DNA from: Toxorhynchites rutilus septentrionalis
Lineage: Eukaryota; Arthropoda; Insecta; Diptera; Culicidae
DNA: 64,000 bases
NCBI RefSeq assembly: GCF_029784135.1
Contig: NC_073746.1
Coordinates: 231,248,024-231,312,023 of the forward strand
Direction of reading: 5' to 3'
The position numbers were made by a program, and so were the translations under genes. Positions 45,901 through 55,075 of the stretch are shown here, piece after piece. Below the pieces are notes generated by a model. It made no database searches. It was not told the origin of the DNA and saw only the letters and a list, made by a program, of their open reading frames with translations. Each line of letters begins with the position of its first letter. Position 1 is the stretch's first letter.

Positions 45901-47778
45901 AATACATTTAAATGCGAATTAGAGTAGTACTGAATCTCTAAAGGTGGAAACAGAATGTCGCGTTGTGCGTTGCTTCTCATCAGCTGCCATTGCTTGCGTT
46001 TTGTACTAAAACATTCGCCCGACGCAGTCTGTTGATTTGCAGTCACAATCTAGTATTCGCGTCACCACTTGTCATGTAAACAAAAACAAAATAAAAGTCG
46101 TATGAAAATCTTGTTGTGTCCACGGATCAGTTGAATGTTTTTAAAAACAACACATTGACATATCCGACATAGTGAGCTTCGTTTACTAGTTTAGGTGAGC
46201 GTGAAAGAATAGCTGATTTGCAGTCGGAATGAACATGTTTTCAAAATTAAATTATGAATTAAATTAGCTTTTCCATATCAAACTGGTATTCTATTTAAAT
46301 GAAAAACATTTTTGTTAGCAGGTGCTGAAAAAGTCTCATACGAAAATTATTTGTGAAGACAACTCTATATTATGATGAAAAAATTCAGACACAATGTTGG
46401 AATTGTTTAACCATATGGTTGAATGAATGTCAGAAACACGTGTTTCAAGTAATCAAATAACATGATGTGAAAATTTTCATTCAAATTTTAGAATTTAAAA
46501 ACCGGCTTCGTGTCTTCTAATCTGATAGAGATTACACTAACGAATTCGGGACCCAAATTATGCCCCTAATTTGAAGTTGCCACCAGACGTCGACACCATG
46601 CCACTGTCATCGCGAATTCGGCGCAAGCAGTTTAGAACAAATGTTAGCGGTTAGTACAACGATGCTAATGACGCAACGCATTATTGTGTTCGACTAAATG
46701 GAAACACTCATATTTAAAATGAAGTGTCAAAGCACAATTGTCGCAACGCGACGCATAGCGCGGCATTCTGTTCCCACCTTAAATCTCAAAAACAAAATTT
46801 CAGAATTTCAAGATTTTTTGTTACTTAAATTTTTGATGAAATTTTCTTCTGATAAAAATCTTAATTTTTTGAGAATGGCGTGAAATAAACGAAAAAATAC
46901 GTTTTTCACCATAGATCCTATGTGAGACCCGGTGAACGAGTATAGGAAGGTTAAAAGTGCATTTTCGCTTTTCGTTTTTTCATCAATTTGTAACAATATT
47001 TCAAAGTACGATTCGTTTCAAAATAGAAGGAGTCTTTTGGGGTTTTCAAAGTGTTGAGACCATGATTAAAATAACAATTAATTATCGAAGTATCCGCTTC
47101 GAAATTAAACGTTTGATCAACTCAAAACAACAAAACAGCACTTCCTGTAAGAAACGACATTCACTTTCCACCAGAAGCGTTACTAATTTTAATGAAGCGC
47201 CACGAAAATCGGCGCCATTCACACGAGCGCAATCCACTCAATTGATCTGCAATTTCCCTTCGTGCAATCCCCTACAAAACATGAGATACGAGACAATATC
47301 TTACATCATCTGGCAGACATTGGAGCAATTGCGGTGCTAAAGACACCATGAGCGATCCATCCTCCGAAGAGGTATCCGTAGCGGCTGATACGATCGAGGA
47401 AGACGCCGTGCCACCGCTACCACCACTGGAGGAGGACGAGGAAGTTGCGTTATTGTAGATTTCATCCTCCTTGATGAAGCCCATAGCGAAGTTCAGATGG
47501 TGTTCGTGAGCACTTGTTACCAACATCTTGACCACGGTCGCTGTAGCAGGGCTTGGTGGCTGCGAGGTCAAGAAGTTGCGTCTTCGCTGTTGCTGCTGAA
47601 GTTGCCGCAGTGCACTGCCAAGCCCCCGCAGCCCAGCTCCTCCCTCTGGCGATAATGCCGTGGATGACGTCGATGATGACGATGAAGACAATGGAGTAGT
47701 AGATGACAGTGGGGAGATTGTTGATGAATCGCTGCTGTTGTTATCACTTGCTGCTGGCTGCCGTTCATTCATTCGCAT
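30244..47778 (-). CDS. loco: Regulator of G-protein signalling with RGS, tandem RBD and GoLoco
   Basis: Six minus-strand exons join: 47,778-47,305, 38,977-38,630, 38,567-37,942, 37,872-36,767, 36,708-36,235 and 30,941-30,244. Lengths total 3,726 nt, exactly 1,242 codons, and each junction matches in phase at GT-AG sites. Order in the 1,241-residue product: Ser-rich N-terminus; RGS domain about 255-375 (WGTSFEKLLED, then ENIYFWTACERY); two Raf-like Ras-binding domains about 505-640; GoLoco motif 852-870 ending DQR (867-869); low-complexity tail. This is the RGS12/RGS14 architecture, known in Drosophila as locomotion defects. It should accelerate GTP hydrolysis by G-alpha-i/o and, through GoLoco, hold G-alpha-GDP at the membrane. 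An in-frame TGA directly precedes the start ATG. Other promoters and upstream exons are possible. Confidence 0.92.
31540..32245. mobile_element. Foldback element in loco intron 5
   Basis: Arms of about 130-150 bp at 31,540-31,672 and 32,092-32,240 are imperfect reverse complements (GTCATAAGTAG...GGAAAAACATCATGGGT in the left arm, mirrored in the right). The core 31,820-31,965 is shared with 21,598-21,740. No coding capacity. Confidence 0.7.
32246..33716. other. loco intron 5, non-coding
   Basis: A minus-strand frame at 32,245-32,550 is open but unrecognised and runs into the foldback arm. Nothing else is supported. Confidence 0.35.
33720..34025. repeat. Array of palindromic GAACCrCGGTTC / GAGCCrTGGCTC motifs
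   Basis: More than a dozen half-sites alternate in both orientations, several forming 12-bp palindromes. A shorter set lies at 34,850-34,925. Such subterminal repeats in hAT elements are known binding sites for transposase. Confidence 0.75.
34120..34480 (+). repeat. Three tandem units of about 118-124 bp inside the hAT element
   Basis: Units near 34,122, 34,246 and 34,364 share TTTATGAAAAATGCAAATCC, an AAAATGGC...GCCATTTT-like block, and ATGGGTATC(T/A)AATGAAAGG. The middle copy has diverged most. Confidence 0.8.
34947..36234. other. loco intron 5, non-coding
   Basis: A CA-rich microsatellite flanks the hAT insertion (near 34,947-34,995). The rest is AT-rich with no recognised feature. Confidence 0.4.
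36235..36708 (-). CDS. loco: loco coding exon 5 (GoLoco)
   Basis: Opens with LLEGLKRAQRSRLEDQRG, a GoLoco motif with the Asp-Gln-Arg triad whose Arg reaches the nucleotide on G-alpha. Ends in NSYAG|GTTTGT phase 1. Confidence 0.9.
36767..37872 (-). CDS. loco: loco coding exon 4
   Basis: Encodes both Ras-binding domains (CRVILSNGATTVVQTRA, then VVFKLSLPNRKMISV) followed by a Gln/Asn/His-rich linker. Confidence 0.93.
37942..38567 (-). CDS. loco: loco coding exon 3
   Basis: Begins EFLKKEFSAENIYFW, the core of the RGS fold, and ends in a Ser-rich linker at CAG|GTGAAA. The intron before it is only 62 bases. Confidence 0.93.
38630..38977 (-). CDS. loco: loco coding exon 2
   Basis: 116 codons after a TTTTTCCAG acceptor. 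Carries a basic Ser/Arg-rich segment (SLRSRSGEQRTPG) and the start of the RGS domain (SWGTSFEKLLED). The donor is a weak TCG|GTTCGT. Confidence 0.9.
39073..39344 (+). repeat. 272-bp segment duplicated at 41,141-41,412 (copy A)
   Basis: Starts ATTGGAGGCTGGCCATTGTG and ends AAGTGAATAACAAT. The same 272 bases occur inside a mariner element 2 kb away with three substitutions and no indels by eye. This copy lies in ordinary loco intron sequence. Confidence 0.9.
39475..40205 (-). repeat. Interspersed repeat, inverted relative to 45,500-46,930
   Basis: Read on the minus strand this matches the plus-strand repeat at 45,500-45,935 and 46,796-46,930, including CCAGTACTG, the CCGCGCAATG block and TGGCGTGAAATAAACGAAAA. 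It is cut at 40,213 by a LINE insertion. Confidence 0.7.
40680..41132 (+). pseudogene. Mariner transposase, internally deleted
   Basis: Starts MSSSEKESRELILCTHFENP like the 50-kb copy. It lacks GKMLGL in the first helix-turn-helix, jumps from VVKQF to the region before the second catalytic Asp, and is then read in two frames (DLASCHYSKDVLEWYEANG in one). The second Asp and the Glu (CPIEKYW) survive. The first Asp is deleted. Confidence 0.8.
41141..41412 (+). repeat. 272-bp copied segment inside mariner (copy B)
   Basis: Sits between GACGTTGTAC and a junction that duplicates a few bases (CCTTATCCTTAT) compared with the intact mariner, which reads TTGTACAGAACCTTATGG. The sequence equals 39,073-39,344 but for three substitutions. 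Confidence 0.9.
41481..41760 (-). mobile_element. tRNA-derived SINE, family 1, with (GAA)n tail, inside the mariner
   Basis: Minus-strand head GTGCTCCCGTGGCCGAGTGG with B-box GGTTCGATTCC, family body, and a (GAA)10-type tail seen as (TTC)n on the plus strand. Short flanking AAGTAT repeats are consistent with a target-site duplication. Confidence 0.85.
43806..44459 (+). mobile_element. 5'-truncated non-LTR retrotransposon B, head-to-tail with A
   Basis: After the second TAGTCCGCAAC, a related LINE starts at LSRLMSNHCSLDALL and contains the C-terminal 80 residues (43,828-44,097, ending IDLRV), a 3' UTR and an A-rich tail, then TAGTCCGCAA again (44,450-44,459). Confidence 0.85.
44691..44766. 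repeat. Foldback repeat, 27-bp arms
   Basis: Arms 44,691-44,717 (GCCACTTCGCGGTG...) and 44,740-44,766 are reverse complements with one mismatch. A related arm sits at the left edge of the window. Confidence 0.8.
44958..45490 (+). mobile_element. tRNA-derived SINE, family 3, split by a MITE
   Basis: Head GCGATCTGGCGTAGCGGTAA with a B-box-like GTTCACGAG...TCAAT and 3' part CTCCCAAAAATGGATGTAAA...AACCAGCC match the SINE in the pogo element at 59,660-59,824. A 402-bp insertion lies between CACGAG and GTCAAT. Confidence 0.8.
45015..45416. mobile_element. MITE with AGTGTTGCCAC inverted termini
   Basis: Begins AGTGTTGCCAC and ends GTGGCAACACT, an exact 11-bp inverted repeat. Several copies of GTACAGATTTT-like motifs occur near both ends. 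No coding capacity. No clear target-site duplication. Confidence 0.75.
45500..46930 (+). repeat. Interspersed repeat, partner of 39,475-40,205, split by a TIR element
   Basis: The two halves 45,500-45,935 and 46,790-46,930 align with one continuous inverted copy at 39.5-40.2 kb. The partner lacks the intervening 45,940-46,780 element. Confidence 0.65.
45940..46780. mobile_element. hAT-like MITE candidate
   Basis: Termini AAAGGTGGAAACAGAATG and the mirror of AAGGTGGGAACAGAATG form an imperfect inverted repeat that extends into CGCG-rich sequence. Flanks GAATCTCT and AAATCTCA agree at six of eight positions, as an aged 8-bp duplication would. Confidence 0.6.
46931..47304. other. 5' end of loco intron 1
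   Basis: No repeat recognised. Confidence 0.4.
47305..47778 (-). CDS. loco: loco coding exon 1
   Basis: 158 codons from ATG (TGA immediately upstream in frame) to the donor GAT|GTAAGA. Ser, Thr and Gln rich with short homopolymers. No domain. The 8.3-kb intron that follows holds the nested transposons. Confidence 0.75.
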
Positions 47779-49881
47779 TCACTTTTCCACCGTTCTCTCA
47801 CTTCGGGTTATATTTTTAGGTATGATCGCTTATTCGCTAATCGCATTCCTCTTTTTCGAGCGGTCGATAAACCGATGAAACTGGTTTCGGGGTTCAAATG
47901 TTTGCACTTTATGTTTTCCTTATGTTTTCGCACTATTTTTATGAGCTCTGTACGTTACTAATTGATTGGGTATCAAGGTTCGACTTTTGAGCAAATTCGA
48001 ACACTTTGGCAGTTCAATTTATCACAACCTAATTGCAAAAGCATACCTTAATGAATACAACATTAACCGGAAATTTTTAATCGATCATTATTCGCTTGCG
48101 CAATCATTAACTGTTCTCATTCACAACATTCAATTCATCGGCGTTCGCTCGCTATAAACACCACAATGAAATTGAACGAAATTCTTACACGTTCAACTCG
48201 ACGCTACATTGTTTTAGTTTGCTTTTTTGCTTTTCATTAAACTACTGAAGTCGAAACGGAATTTGTTAAGGGGAACACATTTGTTGCTTCGTAAATAAGA
48301 AAGATTTCCATAAATTAACCGAAGTGTGGGAGCAGAAAGCTGAGTTGCTTGTTTTTGTCATGAGGAGTGTAACTTGTTTTGTTATCTTTGAAAATTAGTT
48401 GGAGATGACTTTATACTATTCGCAATTTTATATACAAGAAATTCAAAAGAGTTTCAAGCATGTGAACATAAATTAAATTCCAAAGGATGAACCCGTTTCA
48501 TGCCAAATTGACGAACCGTTATGTTACTAATAAACTCAACTTGCCCTGATTGATTATGAGGAAACGCGAAAAGACCTTCGCTGTATTATTTTATGGATCA
48601 TTTCTGATCACCTCCGCCAGCAGAGTCTGTCAACATTATTTATTATCGTAATTCAACTGTCACACCCCCATATCACGACGGCTCTCAAGAGTAGTCGGTC
48701 GCTTTGTGTTTTAACGACCTCCAAAATGATGATGGTACCACCGTTGCTTTGGCGAAGCATAATTGCACACCAGCCACATAAGGCGGCGGATGAGAAAAAG
48801 TCCGAAAATACATAAAACGTTAGCGCTTGAACAGTAATTTTTATAGCATTTCAATGCTCTCAGGTGTTTGGGGAAATTAACGGTGAATGAATGAAGTTCA
48901 CCGTTAGGACTCTGTTAGCGATCACAAAACATATGTATGAAAACTGCGGTTAGTTGACATATGTATAAAAACTGCGATTCAAGTTCAAAATCATCAAAAT
49001 CACAGCCCAAGTCCGGTTTATAGAGTGCTTCCCTATAGGGATGATGGAATTTTGATAGCACAAAGTGAACTTCTTGAGTTCAGCGAATATTGTTATTTAA
49101 CCCTTTGCGGTCGTATAAAATTTGGGCATGGGTGTCGTACTGGTCGGAATTATTTTCCCCTGAAAAAGCTGTGACAATGTAAGATTACGACAAAGAAACA
49201 TTTTTTTTGTGAACTATATATATGTATTAACACAACAATGTATTTTAACGTTATGTTTTCATATAATAAATATATTTTATAATTCGTTTTCGTGTGAAAT
49301 CCTTCGAAACAGTCTCTAAGAGTAAATTATATGAAGTATAATCAATTCATAATTATATTTTTATTATACTTTGGATATGAGACACTTTTGCCATTAATGC
49401 AATAAATGTGTAATTAATGCTAGCAATGTGTATCCGAAACGATCAACACTTTTTACTGTTAACAATGGCATACAACACTTATGCAAACAATTATTCTGAT
49501 CTTTAAAAACAACTACTTCAACATAATTTGAGCCAGTAGTTACTCAAAAATGATTTCTGCGTATCCGAAATGATCAGAACTTTTCACTTTAGATGAACAA
49601 TCGCTTGTTATAGCTTGAGACACTTATGTGATTATTCAATGATGAGAGTGATGAGACATTTATGCAAACAATAGTTCAAACAAAGTGTTACAATGACTAA
49701 ATTTTGCTGTTATGATTTCTGTGCCACATTCCTATGCATTCAACACTGTGCATTGGCTTATGTGGGTGACTACTTTGTCTGATACTGAGTACCGGTATCT
49801 ATTACTCATAGGAACACCGCATTTATTCGTGGACAGGTTCGCTAGACACCAAACTTCGTTTAGGAAAAGTATAAACTGATA
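47779..49881. other. Upstream region of loco, then AT-rich intergenic DNA
   Basis: The first few hundred bases must contain 5' UTR and possibly promoter for the exon at 47.8 kb. No core motif is clear. Inverted repeat-like CACCGTTA / TAACGGTG lies near 48,879 and 48,899. Confidence 0.4.
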
Positions 49882-51164
49882 AAGGGTGTGTCACATCAAA
49901 TTGCATCACGGAAAAAACGCTGTAGAAATTCGCCCAGTAGACCGATCCTTTTGAAAATTTTAGACAGTAAAATAAAAACTATTAAACAACTTTTGGCATT
50001 TTCTTGTTATTCATACTTTGAGCCCAAGCCCGTATGCTCGCACCTTCCTCTTTACCCCGTCCATAAGGTTCTGTACAACGTCAGGTTGTAGTTTTTTTTG
50101 AACAGAAATCCATTTTCTCTTGAAGTCCGCCTCCGATTTGACAACTTTTGGGTTCTTCCGGAAGGCCTGCTTCATAATCGCCCAATATTTCTCTATTGGG
50201 CGAAGCTCCGGCGCGTTGGGCGGGTTCATTTCCTTTGGCACGAAGTACCACTCCAACACGTCCTTTGAATAGTGGCACGAAGCGAGATCCGGCCAGAAGA
50301 TGGTCGGGCCCTCATGCTGCTTCAATAGTGGTAGTAAGCGCTTCGGTAGGCACTCCTTAAGGTAATCCTGCCCGTTTACCGTGCCGGTCATCACGAAGGG
50401 GGCGCTCCGCTTTCCGCAAGAGCAGATTGCTTGCCACACCATGTACTTTTTGGCAAACTTGGATAGTTTCTGCTTGCGAATCTCCTCCGGAACGCTGAAT
50501 TTGTCCTCTGCGGAGAAGAACAACAGGCCCGGCAGCTGACGAAAGTCCGCTTTGACGTAGGTTTCGTCGTCCATTACCAGGCAATGCGGCTTCGTCAGCA
50601 TTTCGGTGTACAGCTTCCGGGCTCGCGTCTTCTCCACCATGTTTTGCCTTTCGTCGCGGTTAGAAGCCTTCTGAACCTTGTATGTACGCAGGCCCTCCCG
50701 CTGCTTGGTCCGCTGGACGAATGAACTTGACAAATTCAGCTTATTGGCGACATCCCGGACCGAACTTCTCGGATCACGTCTAAACTGCTTAACTACGCGC
50801 TTGTGATCTTTTTCACTGACGTAGCATCCATTTTTGCCGTTCTTCACCTTCCGGTCGATGGTTAGGTTCTCGAAGTATCGTTTTAGTACTCTGCTGACCG
50901 TGGATTGGACGAGTCCCAGCATCTTACCGATGTCCCGATGTGACAACTCCGGATTCTCGAAATGAGTGCACAGGATTAATTCACGACGCTCTTTTTCGTT
51001 CGACGACATTTTTTCCAAATTTACGAATAATTGACAGTGAAGCATGGCCAACGTGATCTATACACTCTTATCTGATTATCTGATTATAAGCTGAAGATAT
51101 AATTCCTAAAAATTAAATTTCTACAGTGTTTTTTCCGTGATGCAATTTGATGTGACACACCCTT
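49882..51164 (-). mobile_element. Full-length ITmD37E-type mariner
   Basis: A 1,283-bp element bounded by AAGGGTGTGTCAC and its mirror, with TA at both flanks (49,880-49,881 and 51,165-51,166). Terminal inverted repeats of about 49 bp differ at one position by eye. This is the best-preserved of three copies of the family in the window. Confidence 0.95.
50011..51009 (-). CDS. ITmD37E-type mariner transposase, open frame with 6-codon deletion
   Basis: 332 codons from the ATG at 51,009 (the frame is open a further 14 codons upstream, but MSSNEKERRE is the start shared with the 40-kb copy). Two helix-turn-helix regions (LSHRDIGKMLGLVQSTVSRV; SSVRDVANKLNLSS) precede the catalytic domain. Catalytic residues are in MDDETY, WPDLASCH and RPIEKYW. 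Only 31 residues separate the second Asp and the Glu, whereas the 1-kb relic keeps six more codons at the same place, giving the DD37E spacing. The deletion shifts YEANGxx... to YFVPKEM. It probably impairs the enzyme. No frameshift or stop is present. Confidence 0.9.
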   Translation of the reverse strand: MSSNEKERRELILCTHFENPELSHRDIGKMLGLVQSTVSRVLKRYFENLTIDRKVKNGKNGCYVSEKDHKRVVKQFRRDPRSSVRDVANKLNLSSSFVQRTKQREGLRTYKVQKASNRDERQNMVEKTRARKLYTEMLTKPHCLVMDDETYVKADFRQLPGLLFFSAEDKFSVPEEIRKQKLSKFAKKYMVWQAICSCGKRSAPFVMTGTVNGQDYLKECLPKRLLPLLKQHEGPTIFWPDLASCHYSKDVLEWYFVPKEMNPPNAPELRPIEKYWAIMKQAFRKNPKVVKSEADFKRKWISVQKKLQPDVVQNLMDGVKRKVRAYGLGLKV

Positions 51165-51166
51165 TA

Positions 51167-52289
51167 CTTGGTTGATTAAAATATAAGATAAGCATGGTTT
51201 CTTGCTGTGGTGGCTAAGAGCAGACAAACGACCAGAACGGTAAAAAAGGTATGGTTGCTGAGAGTAGACAAACGACCACAAAGAGTCAATGCAAGACAAT
51301 CGATACGTCGAGAGTTCACGGATTGAGCTTCGGGAGAAGTAGAAAGCGATTTTGGTTTGCTGTTATTCCAACGTAACAACTCAAAGTTGTATAAAGCACA
51401 ATGCATCAGAAAAGAGCCCTGGGAAAGACCTGTGACGTTTTTGAAGCTGATTAGAGCTGTATTACCACTACAGCCGGGGGGTTGTAAAAAGTATCACTAC
51501 AATGGGAAACGGAGCTAACCTAAATCCACCCAATTGTCCCCAATATAAAGAGGAAGCTCGACTCAGGACAATGCATAGATGACCAGATTTTGGGACAAAC
51601 TCACCAAAGATCAAAGGTCGGTAACATTTGATGGCGATCAACATGAGGAAAGTGCGCCGTTATATCAGAAATGAAGAGAAATATTTTCTATGATATTTTC
51701 TATGAAGGTGTAATGAAATTGCTTTGTATTGACTGGTTAACCTTTTTGGGATAGTATTCTATCGCCGTGATATGAGTGATTTCTAAGAAGATTCTAAGAA
51801 AACTCTGCTTTAAAATGCTGTTTATAGGAAATTCAAGCGAAATCCGAGAAGCAAACTGAGGCTCACATTGAAGGATTCGCAAAAAAAATTACACATAAAA
51901 TCGCAACTTTGAATTGGCCCTGATGTTACCAGAAATACAATATAACTATTGGGTTGTCTGGATAGTTCATTAGACCAAATAACCAAATCGAGATGCTGAT
52001 TAAAATAATCATCAGCACCGACCCGTGAATTACCAGGTTCCCATTAGATTTCTGAAACCACCGTTCATGAGTAGCTGGTGAAGCTTAGTTATTTGTATTT
52101 ATGTAAATCGCTACGAAATACGGGTTCCTCAGAATTTGACCGAAAAAACTTTTCAGTCATTCCATCTCCCTCTTCGACTCGCTTCATAAATGCAATGAAA
52201 ATACACAGTTTTCAGGCGAATCGTGACCATGGATTGTTTGCAACAATTTTGAGCGAAATACGCTACTGTTAGCTACCCTCAAAGACGGT
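51167..52289. other. Non-coding stretch with a short tandem repeat
   Basis: An imperfect repeat of about 50 bases (GAGCAGACAAACGACCA / GAGTAGACAAACGACCA near 51,219 and 51,262). Otherwise nothing recognised. Confidence 0.4.
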
Positions 52290-52945
52290 ACGGTAAATGA
52301 TCTTGGTTTGTCCAATTTAAAGTGTTTTTACGCAACTAGTAAATGCAAATCGATTTTACTTCATGAAAATCACATATAATCGATACGAGTTTGGGTTTGC
52401 TGAAAAGCCCCAAGTCTCAAGTTGCTAATACTACCATAAGGCGTTGAAATTATTCAAATTTTTATGTTTTTAACGATTTTCCTCAAAGAGAAATTATGAC
52501 CATGGTTTGACCACCTCTGATCACAGTTTGTCCAAAAAATAATCATGGTCTGTCCGATTTTAGAAATCACTATTTTTGAATGAAAAAATTCGAATTTTCG
52601 AATAGATGTTGCATTTTTATTGTTTGAGTTTACTGTCATCATATTGATCCATTCGTAATTTAGGCTTTCTTCAGAATATTGACTTTTATCGGGCATTTTA
52701 AAAGTGTTCACCTCAACACATCAACACATTGACATCAATAGAAAGTATATTTTATTATCCTTTAAAACATGTGAATCCGTAAGAATATACTATAAAACTA
52801 GTATAAATCATGGAAAAGAATATTTTATTTATATGTTTTGAAACATTCGAATAGCTGATTTGACAAAGGTGTGATGAATTAGAGCATTCAAAACAGTGGA
52901 CAAACCATGATCGTATTTTCGACTGGACAAACCAAAATAAGGAGA
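52290..52945. repeat. Possible TIR element with TTTGTCCA motifs
   Basis: TTGGTTTGTCCA near 52,301 and TGGACAAACCAA near 52,922 are inverted. Additional TTTGTCCA / CTGTCCG motifs lie between. Resembles decayed pogo-like MITEs. Confidence 0.35.
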
Positions 52946-53084
52946 AAATCTCGGAGAAAATCTCGAAGAAAATCACACTCTGTTTCTGATTAATTTGGAC
53001 AGAAACTCTGCATTATGAGCTTCTTCCAAGCAACCAATAAATAAATTCCAACAAGTACTGAATGTAGGTCGTGATTTCATTTGC

Positions 53085-53880
53085 GTGATATCTCGCCCTA
53101 TGTCCAATCACTACAACCTAAACGCGCATCTCTATCGCATTGGGCTCGCAGCAAACAATCTTTGTGATTGTGGCGATGGCTACCACAGACAACGAGCATA
53201 TTGGCTGGTCGTATATCCGGTTCCATGCTGTCCGCTCTCAGCACTCTAGAGCACTGAGAGCAAAAGGCAGACAATCGGATATCCCCGTCCGGGATATCTT
53301 AGGTAGCCGTGATCCTGATCTTCTGTTTCATCTATATCTGTTCCTCAGAAACGCCGATGTCAACGTTTGATGATGCTTCCTTCGTTGTGTCCCTGTTTCA
53401 TATCCCTCCTATCCGATCTATAAACATTCACTTAGTCGCGGCAATACATACACACACTCTTTACAGATACACGGGCCAAAGGTTGTGCAGTCCACTGATC
53501 ATTCAACAAGAGCCAAAGGTTGTACCGCTCATGACAACTCTACACGAGCTGATGTTTGTGCCGGCTAGTGACCATTCTATCCTGGATTCCTCGAGTCAAG
53601 ATAACGCACCACGCTAGATATGGGGTACATACTAGGGGGGCGTTGCTGATTATTGGTCAGCTGCATCCTAATAGGAAGTATCCCGTGTCGGGCACACGTA
53701 CAGAGCATTGGAGACAGCAACATCACAATTACGAAAACGCTTGTAATACTAACCTCGAGCCAACCGCGAGTAATCGGCTTCATATTACTAACATAGTTGT
53801 AAGGCAGACATTGACGAAATATTGAACTCCCGGCCCCGTTAGGCTGACGCCATATGAGCCTTAATAAAAAATATATATTT
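53085..53880 (+). pseudogene. LINE C-terminus and 3' UTR fragment, same superfamily as 40-44 kb
   Basis: Frames give SRPMSNHYNLNAHLYRIGL, CDCGDGYH, and after a shift GRQSDIPVRDILGSRDPDLL, homologous to the C-terminus of LINEs A and B. A 3' UTR with an A-rich tail (TTAATAAAAAA near 53,861) follows. Confidence 0.75.
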
Positions 53881-53944
53881 TTGGAAAAAAAAGTACTGCT
53901 AGCAACTGGAGTAATTGAAGAAAAAAATCAAACAACGAATTAAA

Positions 53945-54240
53945 AGTCATGAAAATTAGCCAGGGCGAACGTCTAGAATCAACCAAAAGAAAAAGCGTCG
54001 TGAATCACAAAGACAATGATAGGCCTCATTCTCTTCAACAAAAATTGTTGGAGTTTGGCTGGAATGTGTCACTTTTACCGCCATACTGCATTTTCGGATT
54101 ATCATTTGTACAAGTCCCTGCAAAACATCCTTAAGGGCCAGAGGTTCGACTCTTTGGGCACCATAAGCACCATGACCAGTTTTTCGATGACAAGCCAAAC
54201 ATAATGGATGTAATTTTCAAACTGCGCGAAATATGAAGAA
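53945..54240 (+). pseudogene. Mariner (DD34D-type) transposase relic 1
   Basis: Plus-strand frames read DNDRPHSLQQKLLEFGW, then LLPPY, and after frame changes LKGQRFDS and TSFFDDKP, the order found in the C-terminal half of mariner transposases. Heavily decayed. Confidence 0.6.
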
Positions 54241-54401
54241 AGATTTTAGTATAAAAGAATATATACCCTATGATCAGATAGTACCGGAAATTATTATATT
54301 AGCATTTCGTAGCGATCTACATAACAAAATAGAGTTAAATTTCAGGTAAATTTATTTTATCTCCTTCAAGATATGATCCATCTGAAAGCAACACACATGT
54401 G

Positions 54402-54710
54402 TCAACGCTTGACCCTATCTTCCATGCATTCCTGGTAGGCCAACGAAAAGATGGCCTGTATTTTCCTCGTCGCATTCTCTTCGATCTCCTCGATCGACTG
54501 AAATCTCTTTCCACGAAGTGGCGGCTTCAACTTGGGGAACAAAAGAAAGTCGCATGAGGCCATGTCAGGTGAATACGGTGCTTGCTCGATGGTATTTACT
54601 TGATGTTTGGTCAAATAATTCAGTACAATTCGGGCTAGATGCGATGGCGCGTTATCATCATGCAAAATCCAAGAATTGTCGGCCCACATCTTCTGCCGTT
54701 TGCGGCGCAC
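54402..54710 (-). pseudogene. Mariner (DD34D-type) transposase relic 2
   Basis: The minus strand is open for 103 codons: WILHDDNAPSHLAR (second catalytic Asp), APYSPDMASCDFLLFPKLK with 34 residues between the second Asp of HDDN and the Asp of SCD, then the C-terminal ENATRKIQAI. A different subfamily from relic 1, in the opposite orientation. Confidence 0.8.
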
Positions 54711-54849
54711 AGGCAGACACTAATGATCGGATGGCACTAAAACCTGACAGATGTGCGTGTGAAGGTCGTACCAACATGAGAAATAAAAACAAACCAGTTC
54801 CCGCATGCACGGTACGTTTAAATAAAAAAAAATCCCGGCACTTTCTGCC

Positions 54850-55075
54850 TTTCCAGCCATTCCATGCCAAACCGATAAAGTGGTTCTCTAAATTTCGTAG
54901 AAAATGGTAGTTTTGTATCTTATCTCAAAATATTGAACCCACTTTTTTTGATTTACGTTAGGGTGATCATTTCGAATTTAGGGTCCGAAAAATGAGTTTT
55001 TTTTTCTTCATTTTTCCAAAAATGGCTTTTTCTTCAAGAATTCATAACTTTTGAACTGTTTAATTTTTTAACGAT
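54850..55075 (+). repeat. Repeat related to 21,224-21,430
   Basis: AGCCATTCCATGCCAAACCG, TAGGGTGATCATTTCGAATT and CATAACTTTTGAACT match the left part of the 21-22 kb inverted-repeat element. Confidence 0.6.

Noticed and set aside
47660..47878. Plus-strand acidic protein
   Set aside because: It is antisense to the Ser-rich first coding exon of loco.
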